A stretch of 64,000 nucleotides of DNA. Source: Paragonimus skrjabini miyazakii (taxonomy: Eukaryota > Platyhelminthes > Trematoda > Plagiorchiida > Troglotrematidae). Position numbers and translations under genes: made by a program. Shown piece after piece: positions 9,561 to 23,062 of the stretch. The DNA lies in contig JTDE01003459.1 of the NCBI GenBank assembly GCA_014338405.1, forward strand, positions 13,910 through 77,909, read 5' to 3'. Every line of letters starts with the position of its first letter. Positions within the stretch are counted from its first letter, which is position 1. The notes under the pieces were generated by a model. That model worked only from the letters and a program-made list of their open reading frames with translations, ran no database searches and had not been told where the DNA came from.

Positions 9561-12500
9561 AAAGCTCAGCCACTTTTGACGGTGTATACTGGGACTAAAG
9601 GAAAAGGTTGTCTGTTGACTTGCCAAGTTTCAATCTCTGGGGAGGAAAATGTGAAACTCTGTTGTGGGATCTTGTATTTGTTATTCTTGCATATATTTCG
9701 TTGATCTGATTACGGTATGACAAGGGGAAAACACTCAGAAAGGGGGAGCGATCAACAGCCTGAAGCACATGGATAAATAGTAACACTAACGGATCAACAC
9801 GGTCTGTAAGTTGTATACAGAAAAACAAAATAATACATATAATACGCTCATTCACTACTGATCACGTAGATGCAGATGCGCCAAGGTTCATATTGTAGCT
9901 GACTGCACATTCAAGACTATCAGATTTTGAATAGTTGGGCGGAACGAGAGATAATTACCAGTATTGGAGGGCGGTTCTTGAGAGATAGAGAGCTCCTTAT
10001 GGCTGTCACATGTAAACAGGTTGTGTGTGTGTTTACTATCACAATGTATGAGTTAGGCGGTTTACTTCAGAAATCAGCTGCGGAGGTCTCGTTTGGCGTA
10101 GAAGGTGTGTACAAGTAAGTTACGTGATAATTTCACTTAGGTTTACGTTGCAGTTTGGTGGAAGTGTGCGTGATGTTCAGTGTATGTCACTTCACTATTT
10201 ACCAGTAAACAAGCAGATGACACTGCGCCTATCACTGTTAAAAGGAATACTTATTGTCTGCATATTTTTGGATGCTATTTTCACAACCCCACTAACTGCT
10301 GTGAGTACGGAAGTAATAACCCAGGTAGAGGATTGAGTGATTTTTAAGAAGGCGATAAGAATGTGCAAATGAAATCGGGTTTATCCGCGATAACATTTCA
10401 TACCTTACGCTCATCAATGGACAGTTGTCTACCCTAAAACATCCATGAAAGTTACTACAGTACGGAAATCATGGCTTGGTGGCTAACGAGGATGAATAAA
10501 GTACGTGAAAGTAATGACTGTCACGGTGACTGCATCGATGGCAGAAACCGATTTTGAACACAGGGGTGATGTGGTGTTTGCAGGCCAAAGGCTCGACAGG
10601 CTGGAGGATGCGCTTCCGGGAAAGCCTCTGAAAATCACAACAGTGTTCCGACTAAGCTAGAGTGATTCATAAACATTGGTTTTCCCGCGTGACACGGTGT
10701 TGGTTCAAACCGATCTCCAGTCATACTCAGCAAGCACGCGTCAATCGCAATGACAACAGACTTCCGTCTGCAATGTGGTTTGGATCATAAACCACCAGAC
10801 AAAAACACTGCTGGTATCGAACATGTCCCTACCAGTTAAAGGTTAACGGTTTCTGATATATCCGCACCAAATTTGGTAAAAATGAAGTCAAAACGTTTGG
10901 ACGTCGTGTTTACCATTTTATTGATAAGTGAACTGAGAAGAACACAACGTTATGAACAAGTTGTAATACTCTACGTTTCAACCACCTCGGGTGACCTTAC
11001 TCAGGAGTGTAGTAATCGAACCGGATAGGTGAACTCCATTCACTGTATCGTCCATAACAAGTCTACACTGTTCTGGATATTAAATAAAGGCATTCTTTCT
11101 TCGCTAAAATAACAGTTTGGTTTGTAGGAACATCTTCATCCATCCCATGCAAAACGTCAAATGGTTATGGATGAATTTCTAAACAGGAATTACAGATATT
11201 CGGTACATAAAATAAGGTCAAAACAAAGCATACTTGTAGAGTACAGGTAATGTCATCTGACGGAGGTCAACTGACTCCCGCAGTATACAAGTGATCCATG
11301 GTTTGATAGAGAGCATACTTTTAAAATCCAATGACCTGAGATAACGTTGTCTGCGTGTGGGATAATCGAGTCAGTTCTCATGCGTAGACTGGACTTTTGA
11401 TTTATGGAGATAAATTGTGTTGAAAAATGCTGCAATTCTTCTAAAGTAACACGGAGATGAATAAATAACAGAATTCTCGCTCACGGTTGTAACAGGGTCT
11501 TGTCTCTCTTGAGTCCTAAATCCCTGATGAAGCAAAGGATGGGAGGAAAGTGGTCACTTTATAGAACTGATCCTTCGCGAGTGGATCTTTCAAAAGAGAT
11601 TACTCTGTGCCAAGAACATTGAGTCCTTTCAAGAACTCCTACAAAATAAAAACGCAAACCTTGTCGTTAAAAGAAGGACATGCCTTGCACAACTCGAATG
11701 TATACAAATGTTGTTTGACTGTATCTGGTGACCACGGAATATAATAGATCCACGGGGTTCATGGTGAATAAACCAAGCCGGAATAATTTTCCGCACGCAT
11801 CTCTTAATGCAATGGTAAATTCATCGCCCACTTACTATGTCAACTACACGATTTGTGTCTTACCAAAATGCCGACAGTAATTATGTTTGATAAGATGACG
11901 CGTTTGCAGTACAGCATCAGAGCATTAAAATTACTAGACCTTTTTCGTCAATTCATTTTGGGGGATCAGATCACTTTTTTACAAGATGAAAAATTATAGG
12001 TGAGAAACGCATTTAGGAGGCAAATTATACTGACGTATACTCAGACCCTTCCTAATCCCCAATTTGGTCGGTTACACTCCCTAAAATGTTCCCGCAAACA
12101 ACCCGCCCTATTCCCGTTTCGGTCTTTTCTAGAAAGATTGACAGATTTTTTTAATGAGGTTGCGTCGCGCAATTGTTTGTTTGGTCTGACATCTCTCTGC
12201 CTTATGACCAGGGAATGAACATAAGCATAACATCGATGCAATTCATCGCTGCGGTCTATTAGTGTCATATTAAATCTACATGGATGAAGACCAGACTGAC
12301 TGAAATAATCACAAAGATATACAAACAAAGATTTCCAACGTGCACAGCTTGATAAATTGATTTGAGCTTATATTTCACATTAACCTTTTGTGTTATACTG
12401 AAGAAGAGATGAATAAATCTGCTTGCCGCAGTTCACAATTGCTAGCCAATGATAGACGGACTGCTGGTTGTTAGTCCAATCTTGTTCACGTGACTGATAA

Positions 12501-15288
12501 CACTTTAAGAATGCAAGCGTGATGCACAAAAACATAAAATTCCATTTGTCGTGTATAACAGCAGTGAAATATCCGCTGAAAAATAACACCAGATGTGTGT
12601 TTGTTCACGCCCACATACAGACATATTTTAGCCTTCTTTCATTTTGCCCGTTTGTGTATATCAAGATAAGATATTCCGACCCTCTTGAATTGGCCTGTTG
12701 AATGATCAGAGAAATAACTGAATTTACATCCAACAGAAAGGATTGCACCTTAAAAACCAGCATCACTGTTGTCACGATAACGCGGAAGGCACTGCGCTAT
12801 CTGGACTGTGTTTTCTCACGTTGCTTTCGGATGCTCCTGTAACGCGATCTGTTCTGACAACCTGATTGTCATATATGACCGTTCCATTTGATTCGCTCTG
12901 TGTCCCACTGTCATGTATGATCGTCACATTCGATTTGCTTCGCGTCTTGTCGGCCATGAATGCTAATCCTTTCGTCCTATAAATTTACAGCTTATGTGGC
13001 CTAGTTTTGACTTGTTCTTCCAATAAGCGGTGTTATCGCGTCTCTTGTCTTTCTCGGTTTTGGGTCAAACGATTGAGCGCGCAAACAAGGCGACGACCCA
13101 ATAATGAGTAGACAACTAAATCGTGTGGGCAAATGTGACGGTTTCATATTACTTCTAGATTGTGTTTGCAATCGAGGGTTGTTTGAATGGGAAATTACGA
13201 CGTATGTTCTGTGGCGTGGTTTGACGATCGCACATGCGTGTACATACTTAATAAATTCTAATTGACCGAGTAATTTCTCACAAATCCCAATAATCCACAT
13301 GGGTTGTAGGTTAGATTGAACAGTATAAAAAGGCTGGAACAGCTTAATTTGTGCTTTTTAATCTTACCCTGGATTGTCGTGTATTCAGAATGCTAGATAT
13401 CACAATTCACTGTCGGAGTGGTGACCTCTATGATCTTATGCACACATGGAAAATGCGTGATGATTTAGTGGCGGAACTTTTCAATAACCACATATTGAAA
13501 CGTTCGTGATGAATTTGGCCTATCGTAGCATCAAAATGATCAGGCACGGGCTCAGTCTCTGCGCAGCAATGTATGATCGTTTATGTACTAATTGACGATT
13601 GATTTGGAGTTGTTAGGAAGTTAGTGAATACGAGTGCGCTATCTCGTGCGTGATACTATGCAACACTGAATTACAGTCTGAGGCGTATTCCATGTGGTTG
13701 TTTTGAGATCGTGTTGGTAATATTTTGTCACAGTCTTTTCATTACATGCTTTGCTTAACAACCCTTGGATTAACAGTCCTTCCATATAAACATAGAACCA
13801 CAGAGGTCAAGATTTCCTTAATGAGTTTTGCTGGTTAGTAATCTGGCCACCTGCGTATCCGTAGGAACATAAATAATTAATTGGTTTTTGTGATGTAAAT
13901 CCCTACCTGGGATTACAGATAAAACTATCCGTTCGATCTTAAACTAAACAACAACGATAATTTGATGCACACACCGCACGATCACCTCTTCGATACGAAG
14001 AAACTGGTTGTGGTTGCTTACAACGATGGACGTGACTGAATGAAAACAGCCCAAGTTGTTAGCGTGAAGAATACTACTGCTAGAACGCGGAACGGGAAGC
14101 ATAATAATTCCCATCCCTCTCGATTTGTCGATGGTAGTCATCGACTGACTGAGTTTCACGAGTATCAGAATGTGGAAATGGTGTCATGGGTTGCTGAGTA
14201 CTCGGCGCCGATTTTGTAGAGTATATAGTCAGGTTTAAAAGTCGAGTTCAGCACGGAAGTTTCCTTAATTATTTAAGGGTAAGAGGGATCAACAGATAAG
14301 TACGTTGAGTAAAATTCACTAGATATCAATTTTGGCGTAGTTCCCAGAAAACAAGTAGGAAACGAAAGGGTAAACCAGGTTAGTTTATTCTCCCCCTCTC
14401 AATGCCAGATATGCTCAGCGAATCAAGTGGTATCGGGCTGAAAGATATCAAGTCATATGCAATGATGAAAAAGAATGTTAACTACTAGTGCTTACTGAAA
14501 ATTGGAACGATATCAAGAGGGTAGTAGGACGGATAGTTGTCAAGGGTAGTAAATAATTGGCACTACAGTGGTGCAGGAACTAATGCAGACCTCACGAGCC
14601 ACAATGTGAACGGTATTTTGTTTCCCGTATAGATATGTCAACAATTGATGTAGGTATTTCTAAGCCGAATGTCAGAGGATGTTGACGGACATTTGTCACC
14701 ATTTGTGACAATGTTGTCTATCACGCAAATTAAAAGGATTGTCTACTAGAGAAAGAATAAATTAAGATTGGCGCTATATTGACATGCGCCAAATTTCACT
14801 GAAATGATATGAAGCTTCAGTAAAGGGGAATTAAAGAAGGATTACAAGTGTAATTTACTTCTATGCTGTCTCAGCCAGGATACACAAGGTCCCTCCTGCA
14901 TCACTTCACTTCTCACTTCAGTGCGTAGTGTACACATAACAGGTACAACGTCGGTCGACCTGGTAACGGTAAATCCTAAGCCACTCCTTTTCCCTTGTTA
15001 ATACGATTTTTACTATAACGCACCCGAGGAACGACACCCGAGTTGAGTAAAACATTAGGTGCTACACCTAGCCCATACTGTTTTGTTCTACTCAAAGCAT
15101 TAGTTGAAAACATGACAAGTACGATGCTCAATCCTTCGGTTACATTCGCTGTATATTTGATGCCGATATTCTACCATTTTTCGACAATGTCTGAACTGTG
15201 TATTTTATTCTGAAAATGTGATCTGTTACTGTTGCTGCCCGACCTAATGCGTCAACCAGTATTCAGTCGTCTGAGTTACGTATTTCGT
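9561..15288. other. Mostly unrecognised DNA
   Basis: No domain, tRNA gene or window-wide repeat found apart from the small repeat at 12867-12950. Frames at 12000-12328 and 13001-13300 are open on one or both strands but carry nothing recognisable. The DNA is probably intergenic, intronic or very old repeat. Confidence 0.4.
12867..12950 (-). repeat. Two 42-bp units inside a 61-codon open frame
   Basis: TGTCATATATGACCGTTCC recurs 42 bases later as TGTCATGTATGATCGTCAC. In the minus-strand frame 12957-12772 each unit is 14 residues (SNVTIIHDSGTQSE and SNGTVIYDNQVVRT). A length of exactly 14 codons fits a duplicated peptide unit but could be chance. No protein family recognised. Confidence 0.45.
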
Positions 15289-15970
15289 CTACAGCCAGTT
15301 GGAAATACGTTGCTTGATACGAGTAGCCACTTGCCAGTTTGTCCTTCCAATGTAACTCATACTGTTGTTACGTGATTGTTTGTACAAACTGTAGTATGTG
15401 ATTGACTTAAGTTGTTTGTTTTTATATAGGGAGACTGGTAAGGTTGTAGTTTGTTACATTCGACACAATTTGCAGCCATATACTTTCTAGTTACAGCGGT
15501 TATTGGACGCTTCTTTGGTTACCAAAAAATTGAAGCTCTACATCCGCTTCATTCTTTGATATCGTTGTGTCTACTTCTGACAAAATAGCTCTAATGTATT
15601 TTCCAGTTGGCCACGTGAGTATCTGTTGACTTACAGAGCGTTTGTAAGTGTGCTTAATGATAACATCAGACTGCTTTCTGTTCATAGCCTCTGTGTTCTA
15701 TAAAAGATTTTCTAATTAGGCCTCTCATATAGTGCATGGGACAGAGACTTTTGAAAAACATATATTATCCTGTCCACTTGGGCTTTTTGCTATGTAAGAT
15801 CGGATGGTCGGCGGTTATTTTGTTCTTCCCAGTTAGTAGAATTCGATTTTAAGAAACATTTATATCTTCTTAGAGGACTTCAATATCGCCTGAAAAGTCC
15901 GCTAGAAACGGAATCATTGGAGCGCCCATTGCAACCTCGCCTGCTTGTCAAGAATTGATGGAATATAGGT
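15289..15970 (-). pseudogene. Penelope-like element relic G (RT core plus GIY-YIG piece)
   Basis: On the minus strand EVAMGAP and FLADFS (about 15940-15900) match the PLE reverse transcriptase block GVAMGSPLGPxLADFF. About 570 bases on, SYIGRTNWQVATRIKQRI (about 15360-15300) is a GIY-YIG endonuclease core ending in NWL and a stop. Between them, KNEADVELQFFG resembles the linker just after the RT palm. Several frameshifts and stops separate the pieces, and the C-terminal conserved tail is not visible. In an intact PLE the RT copies element RNA and the endonuclease nicks the target. Family assignment is firm for the GIY-YIG piece and fair for the RT piece. Confidence 0.65.
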
Positions 15971-17475
15971 TGAACCTCGTACTATGTATCCAAAAAAGCA
16001 ATAGTTACTTCAAGTAACAGTGGAATGGGAAGGGAGGAATGCAGTTTGAAGCTAATTAACAGTTGCGATTACCTACCTCGTGAAGCGGCTTTTGGTACAT
16101 AGGAATGCTACGTCCTGTGAACATGTCAGTTTGCCCCGAACCTGTGAACTGCTGATCTAAACTACGTAGTCGAAATAGCATTCACAATGTATTGCTTCCT
16201 GTTGGGTTTAAGGAAACAAGGTGAACGACGCAATCATGAACTCCAGGTGCATGTGTGGTTTCCTAAGAGTCGTGAGCTGCTACAGCCATACTGAGAATCA
16301 GTATTTTTAACAGACTACTAAGATTCTGCTCTGTTTGTGGTGTTGAAAGTGTCAAAACTTGGCACTTCTAGAGTTCAACAAATCTACGTGAAGTTAGCGC
16401 AAATGATTGTTTACTTGCATTTACTGGAAATTCCGGGCCACATGTGTGATGGCAACTTCAACTGACACGTGTTGTTGTTTGAGGTTAACGTCTTCGATGA
16501 ACGGAAGGTAGCTTCATGGTTGTTGTATTTTTGGAAACAGTTGCGATATACTTGCTTTCTACTGTTCATTTTAAAAAGATACTTACATATATATATTCAA
16601 AGAAAAGGCAAGCAGCGTCGACAACAACAGGGTACAATTGGTTACAAGTGAGAGAGTTCAAATCAACTATCAATCATAACTATCAATCATAAAGTGCTTC
16701 AATATTATAGTTAACAACAATAACAAAACAGTAATTAACCTAAAAGGTATTGAGACCATGAAGCCTTGTGTCGAAATCTGTGTTATGTAAAATGAGTATA
16801 TGGTTAACTGGTTCACTGACATTTCTGAGTGAATTTTATCAATAAGGGAGGAGACAGTCTGGCAATACACTGCATATTCTCGCTATCTAACTATTGGCTG
16901 AAAACCCATTTGTCGTTGGCAGCGTGTCAGTATTGCCAAAAACTACAGGACAGTACTGAATTCCACACAATGAAGTAGGACAAATATGATTCATTTCGAA
17001 TGCAAATGGTATTTTCCACTCAATAAAGATGCATAGCCATAGCTACCAGACTACTGCAAAATATTCTGCACACAGACCGCACTACCAACAGCATATTTCA
17101 GGTAACATCGTTATACTTTGATACATTAAAAGTTGGTGTTAAGTCGCCCCGTCCGGGTAAGGAGAGCACGATTTTATAAGACACAAGTACAGAATGTATC
17201 GATTGGTTCCGTAGTACAAGCATATAAAGAATTAATAACCAAAGACGAGCGATCAATAACTAACCGGCGAATTGGCAAGCACTTGTACACGTGGTTGGTT
17301 AATTTGTTGCATGGCTTATCAGGCATAAGTTAGGACGCGTGATTGGGTGGAAGTGTACGTGCGAGATTGCCTGTCCGATTCCGATCCAACAGCCTCCTCT
17401 GTTAAGATGAACACTATTCGTACGACTTTTTAGAAGGGTCCACGTTGAGGCGTTTTATTGGAGCTCGAGTTCGCC
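15971..17475. other. No recognised feature
   Basis: AT-rich, with a short tandem of ACTATCAATCATA near 16667-16692. Gypsy gag/pol sequence may start before 17476, but nothing identifiable precedes it. Confidence 0.35.
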
Positions 17476-18194
17476 GTGAATGGCGTGTTTCAATGATAGG
17501 GTTTTCTCGTGCCACGCTTTCTTCCGTGTTACTCCTGAGAAGCTGAAGATCGCCAAGACAGAATTTGCGGAAATGCAACGTCTATGAATTATCCGTTCCT
17601 CGAACAGCCAATGGTCATCGCCTTTGCACATGGTCTCCAAGAAGACTGCAAGATATTGGAGACCATGCGGTGTCTACCGGGTGCTAAACAGCGCCACCGT
17701 GCCGGATCGTCATCTCATTCCGCGTATTCATGATGTTTCCATTGGTCTTTCTGGGAAAAAGAACTTTTTCAAAATAGATCTGATCAAGGCATATCATAAA
17801 ATTCCTGTGGCTCCCGAGGTTATCGCCAAAACAGCGGTCACAACTCCGTTTGGCCTGTTCGTATTTGTTCGTATACCCTTTGGCCTCAGAAATGCCGCCC
17901 AAACATTTCAACACTTCATGGACCAGGTCCTACACGAACTAGACTTTGTGTTCGTCTACACGGACGACACTCGTTACTAGCAGCAATGAGCAGGAGCATC
18001 TGCCTCATTTGAAGTATGTCTTTGAACATTTAAACCACTATGACATCACCATCAACACAACCAAATGCGTCTTTGGTGCCTCTTCCATCGACTTTCTTGG
18101 TCATGGCATCAACAAAGACGGCATCATACCAATACCGGGGGAAATCAACGTGATTTTGGATTATCTACTGCCTCGGTCTATCAAAACAAGTTGA
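17476..18194 (+). pseudogene. Ty3/gypsy reverse transcriptase relic
   Basis: TPEKLKIAKTEFAEMQRL opens the RT domain. A TGA interrupts it where the family has Gly, and the frame continues with IIRSSNSQWSSPLHMV-KK, WRPC and LNSATVPDR. Motif A is FFKIDLIKAYHKIPV with the catalytic Asp; the block PFGLRNAAQTFQ follows. Motif C is VYTDD (about 17957), normally YIDD. Just after it the frame shifts, and the protein resumes with SNEQEHLPHLKYVFEHLN, TKCVFG and FLGHGI, the connection to RNase H, fading near 18194. No LTRs, integrase or protease are visible, so this is an internal fragment of a dead copy. It is about 17 kb from the gypsy end at the left edge, with nothing linking the two. Confidence 0.85.
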
Positions 18195-20625
18195 GACAGC
18201 TTGTTCAAAACGCACTGCAGTGCGTAATTTTCACTAGCCTACCGAAATAAAGCATCAGCGCAGGACAAGCATCGCATCAAGCAAACTCCGGTCAAATAGC
18301 CATCCAATGGACCACCCACAAATGAGACGCCACGATACTTTGAAATTTGCGCACACACTCTGTGCCGGTTGCACCGATTACTGGTCCTGATAATTTCATT
18401 TGACAATTAACCTATAATGTTTATCGGAGCTCGATGGGACGGCATGAACAACACATTAGCGTGCCCCCAATCGTCTGCTGTTTGCGTGCAAACACTTGCC
18501 GGTGTTCATCTGCCGGTTACCAGATCTGGCACTAACCATCAAGTTATTTGTCAAAAGCTTATTATAACCGTTGTCCCTATAAGCCGCTATTTTGCCTAGA
18601 TATAATGCAGCAGGATATTTGGAACTTACTATCATAGGATCACTCCATGACGTTTTTCCGCAGGTTACATGCAGAGCGGTGTCCAAACGATCAACATTCG
18701 ATCGTTATTTAGTTGTACAATGCGGTTTACAAACATGTAATGCTCAGCGTCAATATGGTATGATACACAAGGTTTTTCTCGGTTGGTAACCACTTGAGCG
18801 CTATAGATTCACATGCGAACACACAATGCACATCAGCGGACATACAAACAGACACAAACTCACCTACTGACGAAATCATGGATGACTGATGGCGTGAAAC
18901 TAGTTTTCATACGTTTACATGTGAGTACTTGTGTTGGCAGACTGTACGGTAAGCCTGTGTCAGAAAAGCCTCTGCCTTCTAATCGAGTTTATTGACGACC
19001 GTTCAATCTATTGTGTTCACTTCGGTTTATGCTATATTTTAGTTGTTCAGCATATGGGTCGATTCAGCGAAGCAGCCGAGTCTGGTTGCTTTGTGGTTTG
19101 TTGGTGCTGTCAATAGTTTTGACATTTAGTGGTCAATTCAGCCTACTTACATCGACCAAAACGAAATTAATTCACTTGTTTGTGTATAAGCTACCGTGTG
19201 TTTGTTTGCACACTGAGGTGAGTTTGCGATTAGCAGCCGTTAGAAGCAGTTGTGTTCCACAATGTACGTGGAAATTCGGTAAGCCCATTTTGTTTGTTAG
19301 TAACGTGAATATTTGTGCACCCTATTCATACTTAAAGTAAGATACTAAAACTTTCAAACGTTCATGTCACTATTTGTCAACGAGAGTATTTTTCATGGAA
19401 GTGTGACTAGCAATCGATATTAGCGTTGCTCACTCATTTCCTAGATGGCTGCCATTTCGTTTAGTTTTTTTCCTTGGAAATGTAAGCTTTGCTATTACAA
19501 AAACCGAGGTATTCTTCTGACATTGTTTTGTTTAACTGCCTCACTATGTCGTTTGAATAGATCAAAAATGAAGGTTGACGTACGAAAGGAAGTACATTTA
19601 AACAATCATGGACTGGGAACTGCATTACCGCCGGATCATATGGGTCGTAAGTAAGATTGCTGACAACTCGGTTGTTCTAAGCGCAAAATTGCTCGGTTTT
19701 TCTAGCCCGCTTACGCTTAGACACGTCAACTGGACCTTAAAGTTGACAAAATTCTATCACAGAAGGCGTCTTTGTTGAAAGATTGATCACATGCTGCCAT
19801 AATTAGAATGAAAAGACCGAATTATGGCTTCAGTGATTGCCTATGAGCGCGCATTTCGAATACAACATTGAATGGACAACTCATTGCTATGACTTGATCT
19901 GGTAGATGAAGCTAATGCGTTGTCAAAAGTTTGAGGATTTTGGAATTCGTGGTGAACGGATGAATGTCATGCACACTTTGAAACCGTCGAGGTAGAACCC
20001 AAGAGAGGAAACAGCGCTAGAGCTATAAGCAACACTCTAGCATCCACGTTAGCTTGATGGATTATTACCAAATATTGAACGGAGCACGCGGTGAAGTTCT
20101 CATCCATTACGACTACAGTCCACCGTGAAGGATAGTATTTACGTTCAGGTATGACGTGTTCCAGCCTTTTGATTTTGATAACATGAAACACCCAACAGAA
20201 GCCAATTTACACTGCCAGTATAAGTTGGAATGACCCAAAGTTGACTTCTGGAAATCATGTCGAAAGCAGCTAAAAGAGGAAGTGAAGATACCTCTTATGT
20301 TAAACAACATTGGCATCATAATGACGTGATACCTAAGGCCTTTCTGCGGCTAAAAATGTTTCCATTGCTTTGGTACTGTAGAGCCCCAATTTAATCACTT
20401 GTAACTGGGCGAATGCTGATTACGTCGGTTTTCCATTTGATCTAATGTACGCCCGATAACTGCTATCCGAAACAGTGATTCAGTGTATTTATCCTAGCCA
20501 CAACTGACTTTAAATACCATATAGGTTTCACGAGAAGGAACGTCAGTCAACTTCACATTAGACCATTCTACTGAAAATTACAACTAGCTTTACCAAAAAG
20601 GGGAGGTGAGTATTGAAAAACTAAC
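18195..20625. other. No recognised feature
   Basis: 18195-18400 may hold further decayed gypsy sequence that I cannot align. Beyond that only short frames occur, one hydrophobic (19011-19340), with no domain. Confidence 0.35.
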
Positions 20626-20774
20626 CTTCGCAAGTGCAACGGTGGGATCGAAGTGGCCGTCAGCGAGGAAACGGTATCGTCCATTACACAGTATATTTCT
20701 TTTGAGCATGCCGCTTTCGATAAACAGTGTAGTTGATGTGAGACTGCCCTTTATTATCAAATTTAAAATCTCAG
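20626..20774 (-). CDS. Candidate host exon, function unknown
   Basis: On the minus strand a 149-base open segment lies between a plausible acceptor (CAACAG) and a good donor (GAAG then GTTAGT). It reads AEILNLIIKGSLTSTTLF, then a stretch containing GRYRFLADGHFDP. The composition is protein-like and low in repeats. I do not recognise the family. No partner exon was identified, as expected if introns are long. It may equally be chance or an old element. Confidence 0.25.
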
Positions 20775-23041
20775 CTGTTGTGGGGCACAAGAGGATGTGT
20801 AAAACAACTCTCCTTGTAGGCAGGATTGTGTTAAATGAAGGTGACAGTATTATCTAGCCGTAGTTTTGCTACTTATCCAGTTACTGTATGAATACTGCGT
20901 ACAAATTCTTAACACTTCACACAGATTTTGCGATTATTCCTTGAGTACGTTCGCGCAATACTTAGTTATATGAGTTGTTTAGTCAAACAATGATGGGGTT
21001 TTCTAGTAATAATTTGTTTGCCTTGTTAATACGTTCGGATACGGACCACTTTGGATTGCCACAATGAACTGATTGCGACTGAAATGACGCGGAATGGTGT
21101 TTATAGCACCTTACGGGGATCACTTTCACAGTAACATTCCAAGATTTCTTTTGTCAATAGTTGATCGTTTGAACGGGGGATCGAACCAACAACTCATAGT
21201 GTTACGAGTCTATACTGTTAACCTATCGGCCAGCAATTCTATGAGATCGTTCGTGGCATGGAATGTATGCATAATTGAGCTATAACTTGCCTATCACGCT
21301 GTTAAGACGAATGTTTTCATTGAGATGATTGGCATTATCCACGGAGCGTTTGGAACATATTTGCGCCCACCTTGGTACTAATTATAGACGAGAAACATAA
21401 TCGTTGTTATCGCCTGCTTACTCTAGGTATATTCTAGTGCTGATGTTGAATGCTTGAGTATTGTGTGCCTCGTTTCTGTTCTCTCGCCTGTGCTTCAACC
21501 CTACTACCTAGCAGCTAGTATAATCTAATCTAGCTTTCATCCGTTTATTTCTGTCATCAACCGTTAACCACACCCGATTAATGGCTTACTCATTCTGCTA
21601 TATTCGTATTGGTCAGCTTTGTCTTTGATCCGATTCATTCCTATACATCACTACTTTGTAGTATTGCGGAAACCGTGGGCCTACTACTCAAGGACTATTT
21701 GCCAAACCCAAGGTATAACGATAAGTGGCAAGTATGCTAACAGGCTTAGACTTGAGAAACCAACATTTGGTTAGTAGACTTACCAAGGTCATCCTATGTT
21801 GAGAAATACTGAATGGTTTCTGTAGTAAAGAAAACGGCCGAAATTATTTTTTCAGAATTGTGGACAGCAGAGCCCGCAGCGCATCATAAATCAAAAATCC
21901 ATTACTTTACTGTATAGTTTATTATAAAAGGTATTGTATCCGAGCACGCTAACGAAATGTTGATGCACATGTAGCGACAGAGTAACACCAAACACTTATG
22001 TGTCTTGTTTTGTTCGCTGATATCAATTAGTTGATTTATTCTATCAACCACTCTTAAATTAATCCAGTATCGAACAAGCTCAACCTACGGCTTTCTTAGG
22101 TGTGATAAACCGAGGACGTCAGTTACCATTCTTGAAAAATATAGTACCGCATGGTCCTATGAGTCCTATGAATTAACTTCTGTGCTACGAAGTTAATTTG
22201 TGGTTTCGTTCATAAGAGAGTCCGCTCCTGCGGCTGACCGTTTAGAGTTTCAAAGGATCACTGCTAAAGTATGTGTCGATACAATTAGTTTTGGTGTTAG
22301 TAATCCAGCCGGGAGCGGGGTAGTGTTTATCATATCCACGAGGTTGAAGTGACCACCGTCTCTGACCTTACACTAGACACTACATCAATATGACGTTTGG
22401 ACCTTCATTCAAAATGGTTGGTCACAATAAAAGCACAACTATGACCTTGTGCACCGTTTTAAGGAGGAACGGCCAGGTAAGCCTAACTGAGTTCGAAAGG
22501 CTGCTATTAACAGTAATTGACGTTTAGCTGAGAAGAAAAAGTAGTGTCTGGAATAAAGTTGTTGAAATCATGCGATGTTCTGTGTAAAGTTTAATGTTGC
22601 ACACTCCAGCTCGCTCTAGACTTTTATCGGAAAAGATGTTCCGGATGTATGCCTGGAATGTTGTGTTACTTTTTTAAACTGTTAGTTCAATTCGAGCTAA
22701 CCTTTACTTTGAAACTTTGTTCAAATTAGTCGCACGGTATTTGTTAGGGATATTTTTCTGATGTCTGGTTGAACTTACATTTTTTCCGGTATATCTTTTT
22801 GCCATTTTTTTTAGACTTCACCTGCTCGACCGCACCTACTTTATTTTGTTTCCTCCATTTTAGGCAAAGTGCAAAACAGAAAACTGTACATTGGTTTTAA
22901 TTCTTGCAATGGTATCAGTTGGCAGCGCAAACATACGAAGCAGTGTCCAGCAAATATGTGAGTCACCAAGTTGAAAATGGCTACATTAACGAAAGTTATT
23001 CATTCCATTAATCCATTTCTCTTTCACACCTCGTCATTCAG
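20775..23041. other. No recognised gene; one tRNA-like patch listed separately
   Basis: AT-rich. An ATG-led segment at about 22910-22967 followed by GTGAGT could be an upstream exon of the rhodanese gene, but its reading phase does not join cleanly, so I do not call it. Confidence 0.35.
21168..21235 (-). other. tRNA-like relic (Val-like)
   Basis: The minus strand has A-box-like TAGGTTAACAGTATAGA and B box GGTTCGATCCC, with TAACA in the place of an anticodon loop (AAC after T). D and acceptor stems do not pair well, so this is not a working tRNA. It may be a dead tRNA or the head of an unlisted SINE. Confidence 0.3.
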
Positions 23042-23062
23042 CTTGCCAATGCGTGTTTTGGA

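Noticed and set aside
11520..11550. CCTGATGAAGC, hammerhead-like
   Set aside because: No GAAA within reach and no complementary stem I.
19011..19340. 109-codon hydrophobic frame as a membrane protein gene
   Set aside because: Hydrophobicity follows from T-rich DNA; no start context, splice sites or family resemblance.
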